The notes beneath the pieces are model-generated. The model ran no database searches and was not told where the DNA came from. It was given only the letters and a program-made list of their open reading frames with translations. Made by a program: the position numbers and the translations under genes. Positions 26,728 through 34,320 of a DNA stretch of 34,320 bases are shown here, one piece after another. The DNA lies in assembly GCA_030684515.1 (NCBI GenBank), contig JAUXVJ010000012.1:1-34320 (forward strand). Reading direction: 5' to 3'. The DNA comes from Actinomycetota bacterium. GTDB lineage: Bacteria; Actinomycetota; Actinomycetes; S36-B12. Every line of letters starts with the position of its first letter. Within the stretch, counting starts at the first letter, position 1.

Positions 26728-28776
26728 TCACGGAATCCAGTCGTCTGTACGCTCTGGACGCGTGGTTGGGGTTCCGGCTTGCGATGCTTGCCGCCGATTC
26801 AGGCGAGCCAGATACTCGTTGTAGTCGGCCATTTCCTGATTGCCGTCCCGGTCAGCTTGCCTGTCTTTTCGGCGAGCTTCTCTTTCATCGCTTCTGGCCC
26901 ACTGAATTGACATTGCAATGATGACAATGAGGATTGGTACTTCGCCGATGGCCCAGGCTGCTTGCCCACCGGAATTTGTCTCCTGAAGTAGGTCGGTCAC
27001 CCATTCGGGGCGAACGACTCCGAACCATTCGGGAGCCAGCGCTCCGTTGCTCATCATGATGATGATGGCAAAGAAGCCGTGGAATGCCGAAGCAATGATC
27101 AGGATCACGAACCGTTGCCAATAGGGCAGGAATCTCGGACGCGGATCAACTCCGATCAGGATCCAGTAGAACAAATATCCGGACAGGACGAAATGCGTCT
27201 GCATCGCGACGTGGCCCACATGGGTGCCCATCAAATTGGCAAATGCAGAAGAGAGATACAGCCCATACAAGCCGAAGAAATAGATGCCTAGCACCACCAG
27301 CGGGTTAGTCAGTATCACTGCTGCGCGACTCTGGAGTGCGACCGTGATCCACTCACGCGGGCCCCACTGGCCGGCCTTTGCGGGACGCAGCGCTCGAAGC
27401 GCGAGAGTTGCCGGACCGCCGAGCACAAGGAAAATCGGAACGAGCATGGTCAGCGCCATGTGCTGCGCCATATGCAGCCCTGGCGCAACATTTGCATAGC
27501 CAGCGATTCCAGCATTGGTGCACCAGAGCAAGGCCGTCACACCGAGTAACCATGCGATCGTGCGACCTAACGGCCATCGATCGCCCCGCCGGTGCAGGCG
27601 AATGACTCCGCCTACATACAGCCCAGCCAGAGTCGCGCAAATGGCAAGGAACACTGGATCCGGCCGAAGACTGAGAACGACGTTCATGAAATCGGGCGGC
27701 GGCGGGTAGGCGTAGCCGACAAGTGACTCGCCTAAACTTGGTAACTGCTCCAGCACTTTGGGAGAAGGACTTGTGGTTAGCGCGCTCCCGATACCAACTG
27801 CTAAGGCCATGATCACAATTTCAATGGTGAGTCTCAAGGTGAGTTGACTTCGCGAAATCGGATCTGCGCTTGCCCTTTTGCCGATCCACTGGCGAAGCCC
27901 CATCCCTGCAGCAACGGCGAGGCTCAGGAGCAGCACCTTTACCAGCACCAATTGCCCGTACCTTGTAGTAATCAGCTCACTGAAAGAGTTGAGCTGTGCC
28001 GCAGCGTTGCCCAAGCCGCTGATGGCAAGTACCGCAATCGCAATCGCTGTTACCAAGGTCAACCGCTGAATAGCCGAGGCCATGCCGTCCCTTCGCAGCA
28101 TGCATACGAGCAGCACCGCAAGGAGAGCAGCAATCCAGATACTCGCGGCGCTTGCGTGCGCAACTCCCGAAGCCAGCAGCAGCGCGTGCTGGGATGAACC
28201 GCCGCCATGCCCAGTCACTGCGGGCAGACACAGCGCCAGCACAGTGATCAGCGCCGCAATGCCGGCGCTGATCACAGTAGAGCCGACCGATGCCAGCCCA
28301 CTCACAAAAAGTGCAGCTACAGCCACAGCGATAAGAGTGCGGACTTGAGGAATATCTGACCAATAGGTAGCCACAACTTCGGGGCGGAGAGCCTCAGTCA
28401 GCGGAAGCCCGAGTACGTCGGCAAATGTCCACGCAGCCTGGACGAGGCAAAGGAGTGCCCAGAGAGCTGCGGCCCATGAAGTCAGTACGAGGTCTCGACG
28501 GCCTACCGGCGACACGACCCCGCCGCGCGCAATTGGACTAAGCAGCATTGCTGAAACAGCGCAGGCCAGCGTCACGATGCCAGCAATCATTGACAGCGCA
28601 CGCAGGATTGGCGCGCCATCTGACACCAGAGCACCGGGGCCAGGAATACCAGGGATCGAAGCGTCGTAAGTCCCAATCCAAGCGCGAGCAATTGTCACGG
28701 TGACTGCAAGTAGCACGATTGCGATGACTACAGTGCCGCCGACAACGAGAGGCATGCGACTTCTATAAGCGCTCAT
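26728..28776 (-). CDS. fused CopD / CtaG copper-handling membrane protein
   Basis: 682 aa polytopic membrane protein. The N-terminal half (about 1-350) has eight or so helices with GHGGGSSQHALLLASGVAH and the VLLLSLAVAAGMG region of CopD copper-import proteins. The C-terminal half carries CtaG (caa3-type oxidase assembly) motifs: WCTNAGIAGYANVAPGLHMA, QHMALTMLVPIFLVLGGP and THVGHVAMQTHFVLSGYLF, with His residues likely to bind copper. This fusion is common in Actinomycetota and couples copper uptake to cytochrome c oxidase CuB assembly. ATG 28776 overlaps the copC stop by four bases. Last gene of the operon. Confidence 0.9.
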   Translation of the reverse strand: MSAYRSRMPLVVGGTVVIAIVLLAVTVTIARAWIGTYDASIPGIPGPGALVSDGAPILRALSMIAGIVTLACAVSAMLLSPIARGGVVSPVGRRDLVLTSWAAALWALLCLVQAAWTFADVLGLPLTEALRPEVVATYWSDIPQVRTLIAVAVAALFVSGLASVGSTVISAGIAALITVLALCLPAVTGHGGGSSQHALLLASGVAHASAASIWIAALLAVLLVCMLRRDGMASAIQRLTLVTAIAIAVLAISGLGNAAAQLNSFSELITTRYGQLVLVKVLLLSLAVAAGMGLRQWIGKRASADPISRSQLTLRLTIEIVIMALAVGIGSALTTSPSPKVLEQLPSLGESLVGYAYPPPPDFMNVVLSLRPDPVFLAICATLAGLYVGGVIRLHRRGDRWPLGRTIAWLLGVTALLWCTNAGIAGYANVAPGLHMAQHMALTMLVPIFLVLGGPATLALRALRPAKAGQWGPREWITVALQSRAAVILTNPLVVLGIYFFGLYGLYLSSAFANLMGTHVGHVAMQTHFVLSGYLFYWILIGVDPRPRFLPYWQRFVILIIASAFHGFFAIIIMMSNGALAPEWFGVVRPEWVTDLLQETNSGGQAAWAIGEVPILIVIIAMSIQWARSDEREARRKDRQADRDGNQEMADYNEYLARLNRRQASQAGTPTTRPERTDDWIP

Positions 28777-29360
28777 TCCTGTTGACGGGCTTTCTTACGT
28801 CGTCGTTGCACTAGCACGATCCCGATACCGCCAATCGTTCCGATGGCAGCACCTATCAGCACATTCGGATCGGTCAGCGAACTCGAACCGGATGGCTCAG
28901 CGATTGCGTCCGGACTTGGCGAAGTTGACGTGGCGGATTTCTCAGTAGGCGAAGGACTCTGATTCGGGGAGCGCAGGGTGAACGTAGTGGTACCGGTTAT
29001 CGGGTGGCCGTCTGTGGATACCACTCTGTAGGAGACGGTGTAGGTGTCGTTCGGAAGTTCCGCTGCCCACGGCAACACAGCACTGCGGCCCACGGCTCTG
29101 GCACTGTCCTTTGCCACGATCGTCTTGTTTTGGTTTGTGATCACGACTTTGGTGCCCGTGTTGAGGAGGTTCTCATTGAACGTCAACACCACTTCTTCGG
29201 GAGGTGCGGATATCGTCGAGCCGTCAGCGGGCACGACGCTCTGCAGATCGGTGTGTGCAGCAGCTGTGGAGATCAAGATCAAGCTCACAGCGGCGCTCGC
29301 CAGAGTTGTCGTAATGCACGTGGAGGCAAGACGGATTCGCCTCTTTGTCATTGAATTCAC
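28773..29360 (-). CDS. copC: CopC-like copper-binding protein, membrane-anchored
   Basis: 195 aa from GTG 29360, with GAAAGG upstream (29377-29372); ATG 29351 is an alternative. Signal peptide (about 12-36, ending TAAA) is followed at once by AHTDL, the N-terminal histidine that ligates copper in CopC. PPEEVVLTFNENLL and STDGHPITGTTTFTL are further CopC motifs, the latter with the second ligand His. A Ser/Pro-rich linker and a C-terminal helix (IGAAIGTIGGIGIVLV) anchor it outside the membrane. Its start codon lies in one arm of a 19-bp inverted repeat shared with the end of ccdA. Expected to pass copper to CopD/CtaG, encoded next. Confidence 0.92.
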   Translation of the reverse strand: MNSMTKRRIRLASTCITTTLASAAVSLILISTAAAHTDLQSVVPADGSTISAPPEEVVLTFNENLLNTGTKVVITNQNKTIVAKDSARAVGRSAVLPWAAELPNDTYTVSYRVVSTDGHPITGTTTFTLRSPNQSPSPTEKSATSTSPSPDAIAEPSGSSSLTDPNVLIGAAIGTIGGIGIVLVQRRRKKARQQE

Positions 29361-29449
29361 TATTTGGCTGACCTTTCAGGATTGTCGTGTGCGTGCTAAA
29401 GGATCGTCTGGAAATTCGGCGCGGTCACTCTCAGCCAAATAGTGAATTC
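29353..29449 (-). promoter_or_regulatory. 19-bp perfect inverted repeat spanning the ccdA-copC junction
   Basis: GAATTCACTATTTGGCTGA (29353-29371) is exactly complementary to TCAGCCAAATAGTGAATTC (29431-29449). In the minus-strand mRNA the first arm lies in the last ccdA codons and the second covers the copC GTG start, while the copC RBS lies in the 59-nt loop. The hairpin could mask copC translation until ribosomes finish ccdA. Confidence 0.7.
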
Positions 29450-30136
29450 TCCCCATAGCCCCGAGACCAGGAGTATTCCGACGGCTATCAGCATGGCGCC
29501 CCCCAGGCGCATGATCAGTTGCGAGTGCTCTCGCAGCCACCTCACCGCACCCACCATCCTCTGAAACGCGAGCGCCAAGACAATGAATGGCAAACCCAAT
29601 CCGAGGCAATAGGCCAGCGAGAGTGCTGCGCCTCGGTAAGCGCCTCCTTCGGTGAATGCGAGGGTCTGCACCGCCGCCAAGGTTGGGCCGATGCACGGTG
29701 TCCAGCCAATGCCGAATGCAATGCCCAACAACGGTGCTCCGAGGATTCCGAATGAAGCGGCTCGATGAAAGCGCCATTCACGTTGTAGGCCTGGGATCAC
29801 GCCAATAAATACCAAGCCCATGAGAATCACCAGAACGCCAAGAATTCGATTGATGACATTCTGGTACTCCAAAAGCAGATAGCCGGCGCTACCAAAAGCC
29901 AAGCCGTACGACACGAAAACTGCGCTGAAGCCAAGGATGAACAGGACGGTGCCCAGGAGCAGGCGACTGCGAGAACCTGTGCCTGTACTCACTTCAGAAC
30001 CTGTCAGGCCGGTTACGTAGGACAAATAGCCAGGTGCCAACGGCAATACGCACGGGCTGACGAAGGCGATGATTCCAGCGAGGAAAGCGATCGCCAGCGC
30101 AGGTACCAACGCCCCATTGAAGACGAGATCGGTCAT
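29396..30136 (-). CDS. ccdA: CcdA/DsbD-family cytochrome c biogenesis protein
   Basis: 246 aa with six hydrophobic helices. Cys29 in FVSPCVLPLAPGYLSY and Cys148 in GWTPCIGPTLAA are the redox pair that passes electrons from cytoplasmic thioredoxin across the membrane. It fuels extracytoplasmic thioredoxin-like proteins such as the TlpA-like lipoprotein encoded immediately upstream, which overlaps by four bases (ATGA). GTYS-type GLTGSE loop and QREWRFH segment are also typical. Last codons take part in a large inverted repeat with the copC start. Confidence 0.93.
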   Translation of the reverse strand: MTDLVFNGALVPALAIAFLAGIIAFVSPCVLPLAPGYLSYVTGLTGSEVSTGTGSRSRLLLGTVLFILGFSAVFVSYGLAFGSAGYLLLEYQNVINRILGVLVILMGLVFIGVIPGLQREWRFHRAASFGILGAPLLGIAFGIGWTPCIGPTLAAVQTLAFTEGGAYRGAALSLAYCLGLGLPFIVLALAFQRMVGAVRWLREHSQLIMRLGGAMLIAVGILLVSGLWGEFTIWLRVTAPNFQTIL

Positions 30137-30747
30137 TTGACCAGCAGTAGTTCGATCAGGCCACGCAAACTCGACTCACTCACTCTGCCCAGAACGCGCC
30201 CTGCGACTCTGTCTTGCTGATCGATAATGACAGTTGAAGGGATCGCTTGCGGAGGCAGTGCGCTTCCGAACTTCACCTGAAGCTCTCCAGCCTTGTCAAC
30301 GATATTTGGGTAGGCGATCCCAAAGGTCTTTGCGAATGCGCGCGCAGTGGGAAGCGAATCTCGAATATTGAGGCCCACGAATTGAACTCCCTTGCTTGCA
30401 AACTCCTTGGCCACTTTCTCCAGGACTGGTGCCTCGGCGCGACATGGTGCGCACCAAGACGCCCACACGTTGACTACGACAATCTTGCCCTGACCCAGAG
30501 GCAGCGCATACACGCCACCGTCCAATGCCGGACCTTCAAGCGCGGGAGCGGGCAAGCGTTCGGCAACCGGCAGATAAGTAATGGAGCCATCACCAGCCAC
30601 GAAGCCTTGGTCGAGTGTGGTGTCATCGCTAGGCAGGCTCTGGCTCTCTTCCGCTAACTGTTGTGATCCGCCACAAGCCGCCAGAAGACCCAGTAAGGAA
30701 AGCGAAACGAGCAAACGGATGGATTTGGTAGCTACCTGGAGAGTCAT
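30133..30747 (-). CDS. TlpA/ResA-like thioredoxin lipoprotein
   Basis: 204 aa. Lipobox LLAAC with acylated Cys25 tethers it outside the membrane. The thioredoxin fold carries WCAPC (Cys99 and Cys102) in VVNVWASWCAPCRAEAP and the cis-proline segment AIPSTVIID. ResA/TlpA proteins reduce apocytochrome c or copper-site thiols. Overlaps ccdA (ATGA) which should supply its electrons, and the small membrane protein gene upstream (ATGA). Length is normal. Confidence 0.93.
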   Translation of the reverse strand: MTLQVATKSIRLLVSLSLLGLLAACGGSQQLAEESQSLPSDDTTLDQGFVAGDGSITYLPVAERLPAPALEGPALDGGVYALPLGQGKIVVVNVWASWCAPCRAEAPVLEKVAKEFASKGVQFVGLNIRDSLPTARAFAKTFGIAYPNIVDKAGELQVKFGSALPPQAIPSTVIIDQQDRVAGRVLGRVSESSLRGLIELLLVK

Positions 30748-31142
30748 GGACGCTTTGCCAGAAGGTCACGTTCGTAGACGATCCGAGCCAGAACTTCTTC
30801 GTTGCTCAACTGTGGATCCTCCTCACACACCAGTGTTCCAAATGGTCCCGAAAGACGTATCTCCGCTTGGAATTCTTCGACTCGGACCTGGTTCCAGCGG
30901 TACCAGCGCTCCCACTCAGTTTTCCCATCTGCTTCGCTGCGCAGACGCAATCCGTTCGCTGTAGGAATTGCAAAGACAGGCGAAGACGTTTCGGCAATCT
31001 CGCTTTCGGACTGCACACGCGTGGCAATGCCCCACAGGGGATCCGGCCCTACGCCCTCGCTCATACACCACCGGACAAAAGCGAAGAGCACCCCGCCCAC
31101 CAGAGCGACGATAGCCAGGGAACCCAGACTTGATACGAGCAT
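30744..31142 (-). CDS. uncharacterised small membrane protein
   Basis: 132 aa from ATG 31142, which overlaps the VKOR gene stop by one base (TGATG). One N-terminal membrane helix (about 6-27, LGSLAIVALVGGVLFAFV) followed by a soluble acidic domain with repeated Trp (WERWYRWNQVRVEEF) and two cysteines (one at the helix end, one in GTLVCEED). I do not recognise a family. Tight overlap on both sides places it in the thiol/copper operon, perhaps as an assembly or partner protein. Confidence 0.75.
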   Translation of the reverse strand: MLVSSLGSLAIVALVGGVLFAFVRWCMSEGVGPDPLWGIATRVQSESEIAETSSPVFAIPTANGLRLRSEADGKTEWERWYRWNQVRVEEFQAEIRLSGPFGTLVCEEDPQLSNEEVLARIVYERDLLAKRP

Positions 31143-31765
31143 CAGTTCACGAGTCCGACAGTGACGACAATTGCGAGCACTGAGATCCACATAGCGACGA
31201 GTACAGGCATCCAGTCGTACGTAAAGCTCAGGATCGACGTGAGTCTTCCTGGCTGCGCACTAGGAAGGAGATAGGACAGACATGCGCTGGCGACGGCGCC
31301 CAGTGCGGTCAAGGTGGCTATCCAAACTGCTACACAGTAGAGACAGAGGGCGCCAATTTCGAATGCCGTTTGGAAAGCAAGCCAGTGAATGAAGACCGTT
31401 CCAGCCACTGTTCCGGCCAGCAGCCCCCACAAATACCAATCTTGCATTCGGGCTCGCGCGAGAATCGCCATGCTCACCGCAATCAGACAGGCAAATGCGG
31501 CAATACCGATCAGTGAGTTGGGAATTCCGAACAAGGTCGAATGTGACGACTGCATAACACTTCTGCAATTGATTAGCGCTGACAATGAACATGCTGGTGT
31601 GAATGCTGGGTCGGCCAGCAGGTGCAACTTGTCGACAGTGAGCTGCCAAGAGGCAAGCAGTCCGACTGTGGCAGCCCCGAGCAGCCACCAGCCGGTGCAT
31701 CGATCCATCCGAACAAATTCGGAGCGACCGGCCGGCTTCGCCAAGGGAGTAGCCATGGATGTCAT
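31142..31765 (-). CDS. vitamin K epoxide reductase (VKOR) family protein
   Basis: 207 aa membrane protein with about five helices. Cys141-x-x-Cys144 (LCLYCV) is the quinone-facing active-site pair and Cys59/Cys67 (ACSLSALINC) the loop pair that exchanges disulfides with the partner; SVMQSSHSTLFGIPNSLIG is the conserved VKOR segment. Bacterial VKOR reoxidises DsbA using menaquinone. The DsbA-like gene directly upstream overlaps by four bases (ATGA), fitting a VKOR-DsbA oxidation pair. Confidence 0.93.
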   Translation of the reverse strand: MTSMATPLAKPAGRSEFVRMDRCTGWWLLGAATVGLLASWQLTVDKLHLLADPAFTPACSLSALINCRSVMQSSHSTLFGIPNSLIGIAAFACLIAVSMAILARARMQDWYLWGLLAGTVAGTVFIHWLAFQTAFEIGALCLYCVAVWIATLTALGAVASACLSYLLPSAQPGRLTSILSFTYDWMPVLVAMWISVLAIVVTVGLVN

Positions 31766-32427
31766 GGTCGTGCCGCCAGTTGCCCGTCAATCAAGGACTG
31801 CAATTCTTGTTCACTCTGTGGCCGGATTCGCTCTCCGTTCAGAAAGAAGCTCGGTGTTCCATCAACCCCCAGCGCCAAGCCTTCTTGGCGATCCAATTCG
31901 ATTCGGGCCAGAGTCGACGGGTCTGCAATCGCGGCGTCATAGCGTTGAAGGTCCAACCCAATGGACTGGGCAAAGTCGCGAAAGAGTGACGCCTTGGACT
32001 CTTCCTGTTCGCCCCATTGCTCTTGGGTTTCATACATCCGCGAATACATCGCCTCGAAATGCCCTTGCTGGGCCGCCGCCTCCACAGCGAGCGCCGCATT
32101 GACCGCATTGGCATGGCTGGGAATGGGGAAATACCGCGCAATGAATCGCACTTTGCCCGCATATGTCTTGCGTAAACTCTCAATGAATGGGTACACCGCC
32201 CGACACGACTCACACTCAAAATCGAGAAACTCCACGAGCGTCACCGAACCGTCGGCATCTGGTTGCAGAATGTGACTGTTGGTTCTCGATGTCAGAGGAG
32301 AACTCGCATCGGAGCTGGCCGGAACAGCAGCAGATTCATTGGTCTCTGATTGCCTGGTGACGATTGCTCCAGCTATTCCGAGGGTGACCAAAGCAATAAC
32401 TACAGCGATCCCTAGTCTCAAAGCCAT
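31762..32427 (-). CDS. DsbA-like thiol oxidoreductase, membrane-anchored
   Basis: 221 aa from ATG 32427, which has AAAGG at good spacing; GTG 32445 is an alternative. A signal anchor (about 3-23) leads to an extracytoplasmic thioredoxin fold with C72-E-S-C75 in FLDFECESCRAVYPF and the cis-Pro loop GVDGTPSFFLNG. This is the DsbA/Mdb-type (thioredoxin_4) group that forms disulfides in exported proteins. First gene of the operon running to CopD/CtaG. The upstream 230 bp must hold the promoter, though I could not identify it. Confidence 0.93.
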   Translation of the reverse strand: MALRLGIAVVIALVTLGIAGAIVTRQSETNESAAVPASSDASSPLTSRTNSHILQPDADGSVTLVEFLDFECESCRAVYPFIESLRKTYAGKVRFIARYFPIPSHANAVNAALAVEAAAQQGHFEAMYSRMYETQEQWGEQEESKASLFRDFAQSIGLDLQRYDAAIADPSTLARIELDRQEGLALGVDGTPSFFLNGERIRPQSEQELQSLIDGQLAARP

Positions 32428-32654
32428 GCTGGGCCTTTTCAACACTCACCTTCCATGAAGAGTCAGGAGTTGCACAGTTGCGTGGCTCCTCATCGATGCG
32501 ACGCGGTCGCGCGCTGAAGCGGCGGACCTCTCGACCTTGCAGGGGCTTCCCCAGTTATCTTCGCGGCCCGTATGGGAGCCGAATACCCACGTAGATCAAG
32601 ATTTCATGAAGATTCAGTGAGTCTGGCCATGAATGGCTCCAGTCTCCGGCTTGA

Positions 32655-33362
32655 TCAGCAGCAGGCGTCCTCGCATGTCGAAGATTCGGGTGTCACTGGG
32701 CAGCAGTGCTTGCCCTGCCAGGCGTCTAATCCCTCGCGAATCGCAACACCGGCGATCGCCAATGCGACCAGCGAGTCTGCCCACCACCATCCCAGAGTGG
32801 CATTCAGCACAAGTCCTAGAAGGAGGACGACAGACAAATAGCTGCACAGCATGGTTTGAGTGCCATCGGCAATAACCGAACCTGAACTTAATGAACGGCC
32901 TGTGCGACTTTGGGCGATGGACAGCGCTGGCATAATCGCGATGGACAACGCAGCCAAGACGATGCCTACGGGTGACGCCTCGGCCCGATCCCCGTTGAGC
33001 AGTGACAGCGTGGAGTCAATTGCAATGTATGTGGCTAGTGTGAAGAACGAGATGGCAATCAGCCTCAGCGCGATGCGTTCACGAGATTCTGGAATCTTGT
33101 GCCGAAATTGCCAAAGAATGACGAGGCCGCTCGACACTTCGATGATCGAGTCAAGTCCGAAGCCGATCAGGGCGCCTGACCCGGCAACTGTGCCAGCCGA
33201 AATTGCCACGATCGACTCCACAGTGTTGTAACTGACACTCGCGCCGCCAGCAACTGTGCACGCTTGCCGAGACGCTGACGCTCCACTGCTGTCAGCTGAG
33301 GTACTCGCACTTCGTCGACTGCTGTCATTGATTCCAATCCCGTCTGCGGCATTGCTCGTCAA
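32655..33362 (-). CDS. cation diffusion facilitator-like transporter, Cys-rich C-terminus
   Basis: Up to 235 aa; TTG 33362 is the frame's first start and a later one is possible because the first about 40 residues are Ser/Ala-rich without homology. SYNTVESIVAISAGTVAGSG then ALIGFGLDSIIEVSSGLVIL matches short CDF-type transporters, with the GLDSxxEV motif in place of HxxxD. Five to six helices. The C-terminus HCCPVTPESSTCEDACC has five cysteines that could bind soft metal ions. It lies 18 bp downstream of a CzcD-like gene, same strand, so the two are probably co-transcribed. Confidence 0.8.
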   Translation of the reverse strand: MTSNAADGIGINDSSRRSASTSADSSGASASRQACTVAGGASVSYNTVESIVAISAGTVAGSGALIGFGLDSIIEVSSGLVILWQFRHKIPESRERIALRLIAISFFTLATYIAIDSTLSLLNGDRAEASPVGIVLAALSIAIMPALSIAQSRTGRSLSSGSVIADGTQTMLCSYLSVVLLLGLVLNATLGWWWADSLVALAIAGVAIREGLDAWQGKHCCPVTPESSTCEDACC

Positions 33363-33380
33363 GCGAACACATGTTGCGAG

Positions 33381-34301
33381 TTACGGGTGAGCACCGATTT
33401 CGTGCCCCGCGTGTTCAGCTGCTTCAAGTTGGAAGGTGCAGTGCTCGACATCGAAGTGTTCATGCAGACATTCGCTCAAGGCATCCAGGACCTGACCACT
33501 ACTACCGCGATTCAGAATCTCGTCCTCGACAACGACGTGCACTGAGAGCACCGGGATTCCGGAGGTCAGGGTCCACGCGTGAAGGTCGTGAGCGCCGACG
33601 ACACCGGGGATTTCGAGGATGTGCTTGCGGACCACTGCAAGATCCATTCCCCGGGGTGTGGCTTCGAGCAGGACGTCGATTGCTTCGCGGAGCAAGTTCC
33701 AGGTTCTGGGCAGAATCATGAGGGCCACCAGGACTGAGGCCACGACATCTGCTCGCAGCCAGCCGGTGGACCAAATGACGATGGCAGCGACGATCACTGC
33801 GATGGATCCAAGAGTGTCACCCAGCACTTCCAGATAGGCCCCCTTGACGTTGAGGCTCTCCTTTGAGCCTTTCCGCAATAAGACAAGACCGGCACCGTTG
33901 GCAATCAAGCCCACACATGCGAATGCAAGCATCAAGCCACCTTCGACTTCAGGCTCATTGAACCACCGTTGCCATGCTTCAAACAGGATGAATATTGCAA
34001 CGCCAAACAGCAGTACTGCATTCACCACTGCAGCAAGAATCTCGAGCCTGTAGTAGCCATAGGTGCGTGCGTCAGTTGCGGGCCGGGATGCGAAGGTGAC
34101 GGCCAAGATGGCCAGCGAAATACCAGCGACATCGGTGAACATGTGACCGGCATCTGCGAGCAAAGCAAGACTGCCCGTGACGCTGGCGCCGATAACTTCG
34201 GCGATCAGGACTGAGACGGTGAGGGCTAGGACAATGAGCATGGTGCGGCGATGAGCCCCACCTGCACTGACAGAGGGACCGTGGCTATGCCCGCTGCCCA
34301 T
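33381..34301 (-). CDS. CzcD-type cation diffusion facilitator metal efflux protein
   Basis: 306 aa from ATG 34301, six membrane helices and a cytoplasmic C-terminal domain. The transport-site motif is H53-x3-D57 in LADAGHMFTDVAG, with the second site in EVLGDTLGSIAV. N-terminal MGSGHSHG is histidine-rich. VVGAHDLHAWTLTSGIPVLS and DVEHCTFQLE form the ferredoxin-like regulatory domain. Family members expel Zn, Co or Cd by proton antiport. First of a two-gene unit with the Cys-tailed transporter. Confidence 0.95.
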   Translation of the reverse strand: MGSGHSHGPSVSAGGAHRRTMLIVLALTVSVLIAEVIGASVTGSLALLADAGHMFTDVAGISLAILAVTFASRPATDARTYGYYRLEILAAVVNAVLLFGVAIFILFEAWQRWFNEPEVEGGLMLAFACVGLIANGAGLVLLRKGSKESLNVKGAYLEVLGDTLGSIAVIVAAIVIWSTGWLRADVVASVLVALMILPRTWNLLREAIDVLLEATPRGMDLAVVRKHILEIPGVVGAHDLHAWTLTSGIPVLSVHVVVEDEILNRGSSGQVLDALSECLHEHFDVEHCTFQLEAAEHAGHEIGAHP

Positions 34302-34320
34302 CAGTGACCCCCCGCCTCTG

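Overview
The window is high-GC DNA with many GTG/TTG starts, several apparently leaderless genes and gene sets typical of Actinomycetota: a furA-katG pair, a fused CopD/CtaG copper protein, a DUF3817 protein and VKOR-type disulfide recycling. I cannot place it below phylum. No tRNA, rRNA, CRISPR array, integrase or transposase was recognised.

The most conspicuous architectural feature is a dispersed repeat of about 130 bp (up to about 300 bp with its left flank). It occurs six times in one orientation (850-981, 5028-5325, 10981-11111, 11839-12050, 17735-18033, 26154-26447). Each copy has a hairpin to its left and sits between unrelated gene modules. Base differences among the copies preserve pairing only if the minus strand is transcribed, so the repeats look like a structured minus-strand RNA family ending in a terminator.

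Layout. 1-255: start of an amidohydrolase. 1123-4885: exported sulfatase divergent from a SulP transporter and a MerR regulator, probably sulfate release and uptake. 5723-8970: oxidative stress module, a large operator, then furA, katG and dps. 9379-10584: a methyltransferase, a truncated ICMT-like methyltransferase and a csoR fragment. 11122-11762: a HigBA-type toxin-antitoxin pair alone between two repeats. 12137-17552: cupin protein, a TraR/DksA protein behind a leader ORF and terminator, a MacB-like ABC exporter divergent from a two-component system, and a DUF3817 protein.

18172-26078 is the accessory core between repeats 5 and 6. On the plus strand two short paralogous peptides (50 and 54 aa, shared SIETVDE segment) lie directly upstream of, and the second overlaps, a RimK-like ATP-grasp ligase with graspetide-maturase features, followed by a three-TM protein. 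I interpret this as an uncharacterised graspetide-type RiPP locus; the peptides are easily missed because they are tiny. On the minus strand lies a run of likely defence genes: a trypsin-like protease, a second HigBA-type pair with an operator over its promoter, a PD-(D/E)XK-like protein, a PLD-like protein and an ApeA-like HEPN protein.

26728-32427 is a tightly overlapping minus-strand operon: DsbA-like protein, VKOR, a small membrane protein, a TlpA-like lipoprotein, CcdA, CopC and CopD/CtaG. It probably handles copper and thiol chemistry for cytochrome oxidase assembly. A 19-bp perfect inverted repeat spans the ccdA-copC junction and covers the copC start. 32655-34301 holds two cation diffusion facilitator transporters.
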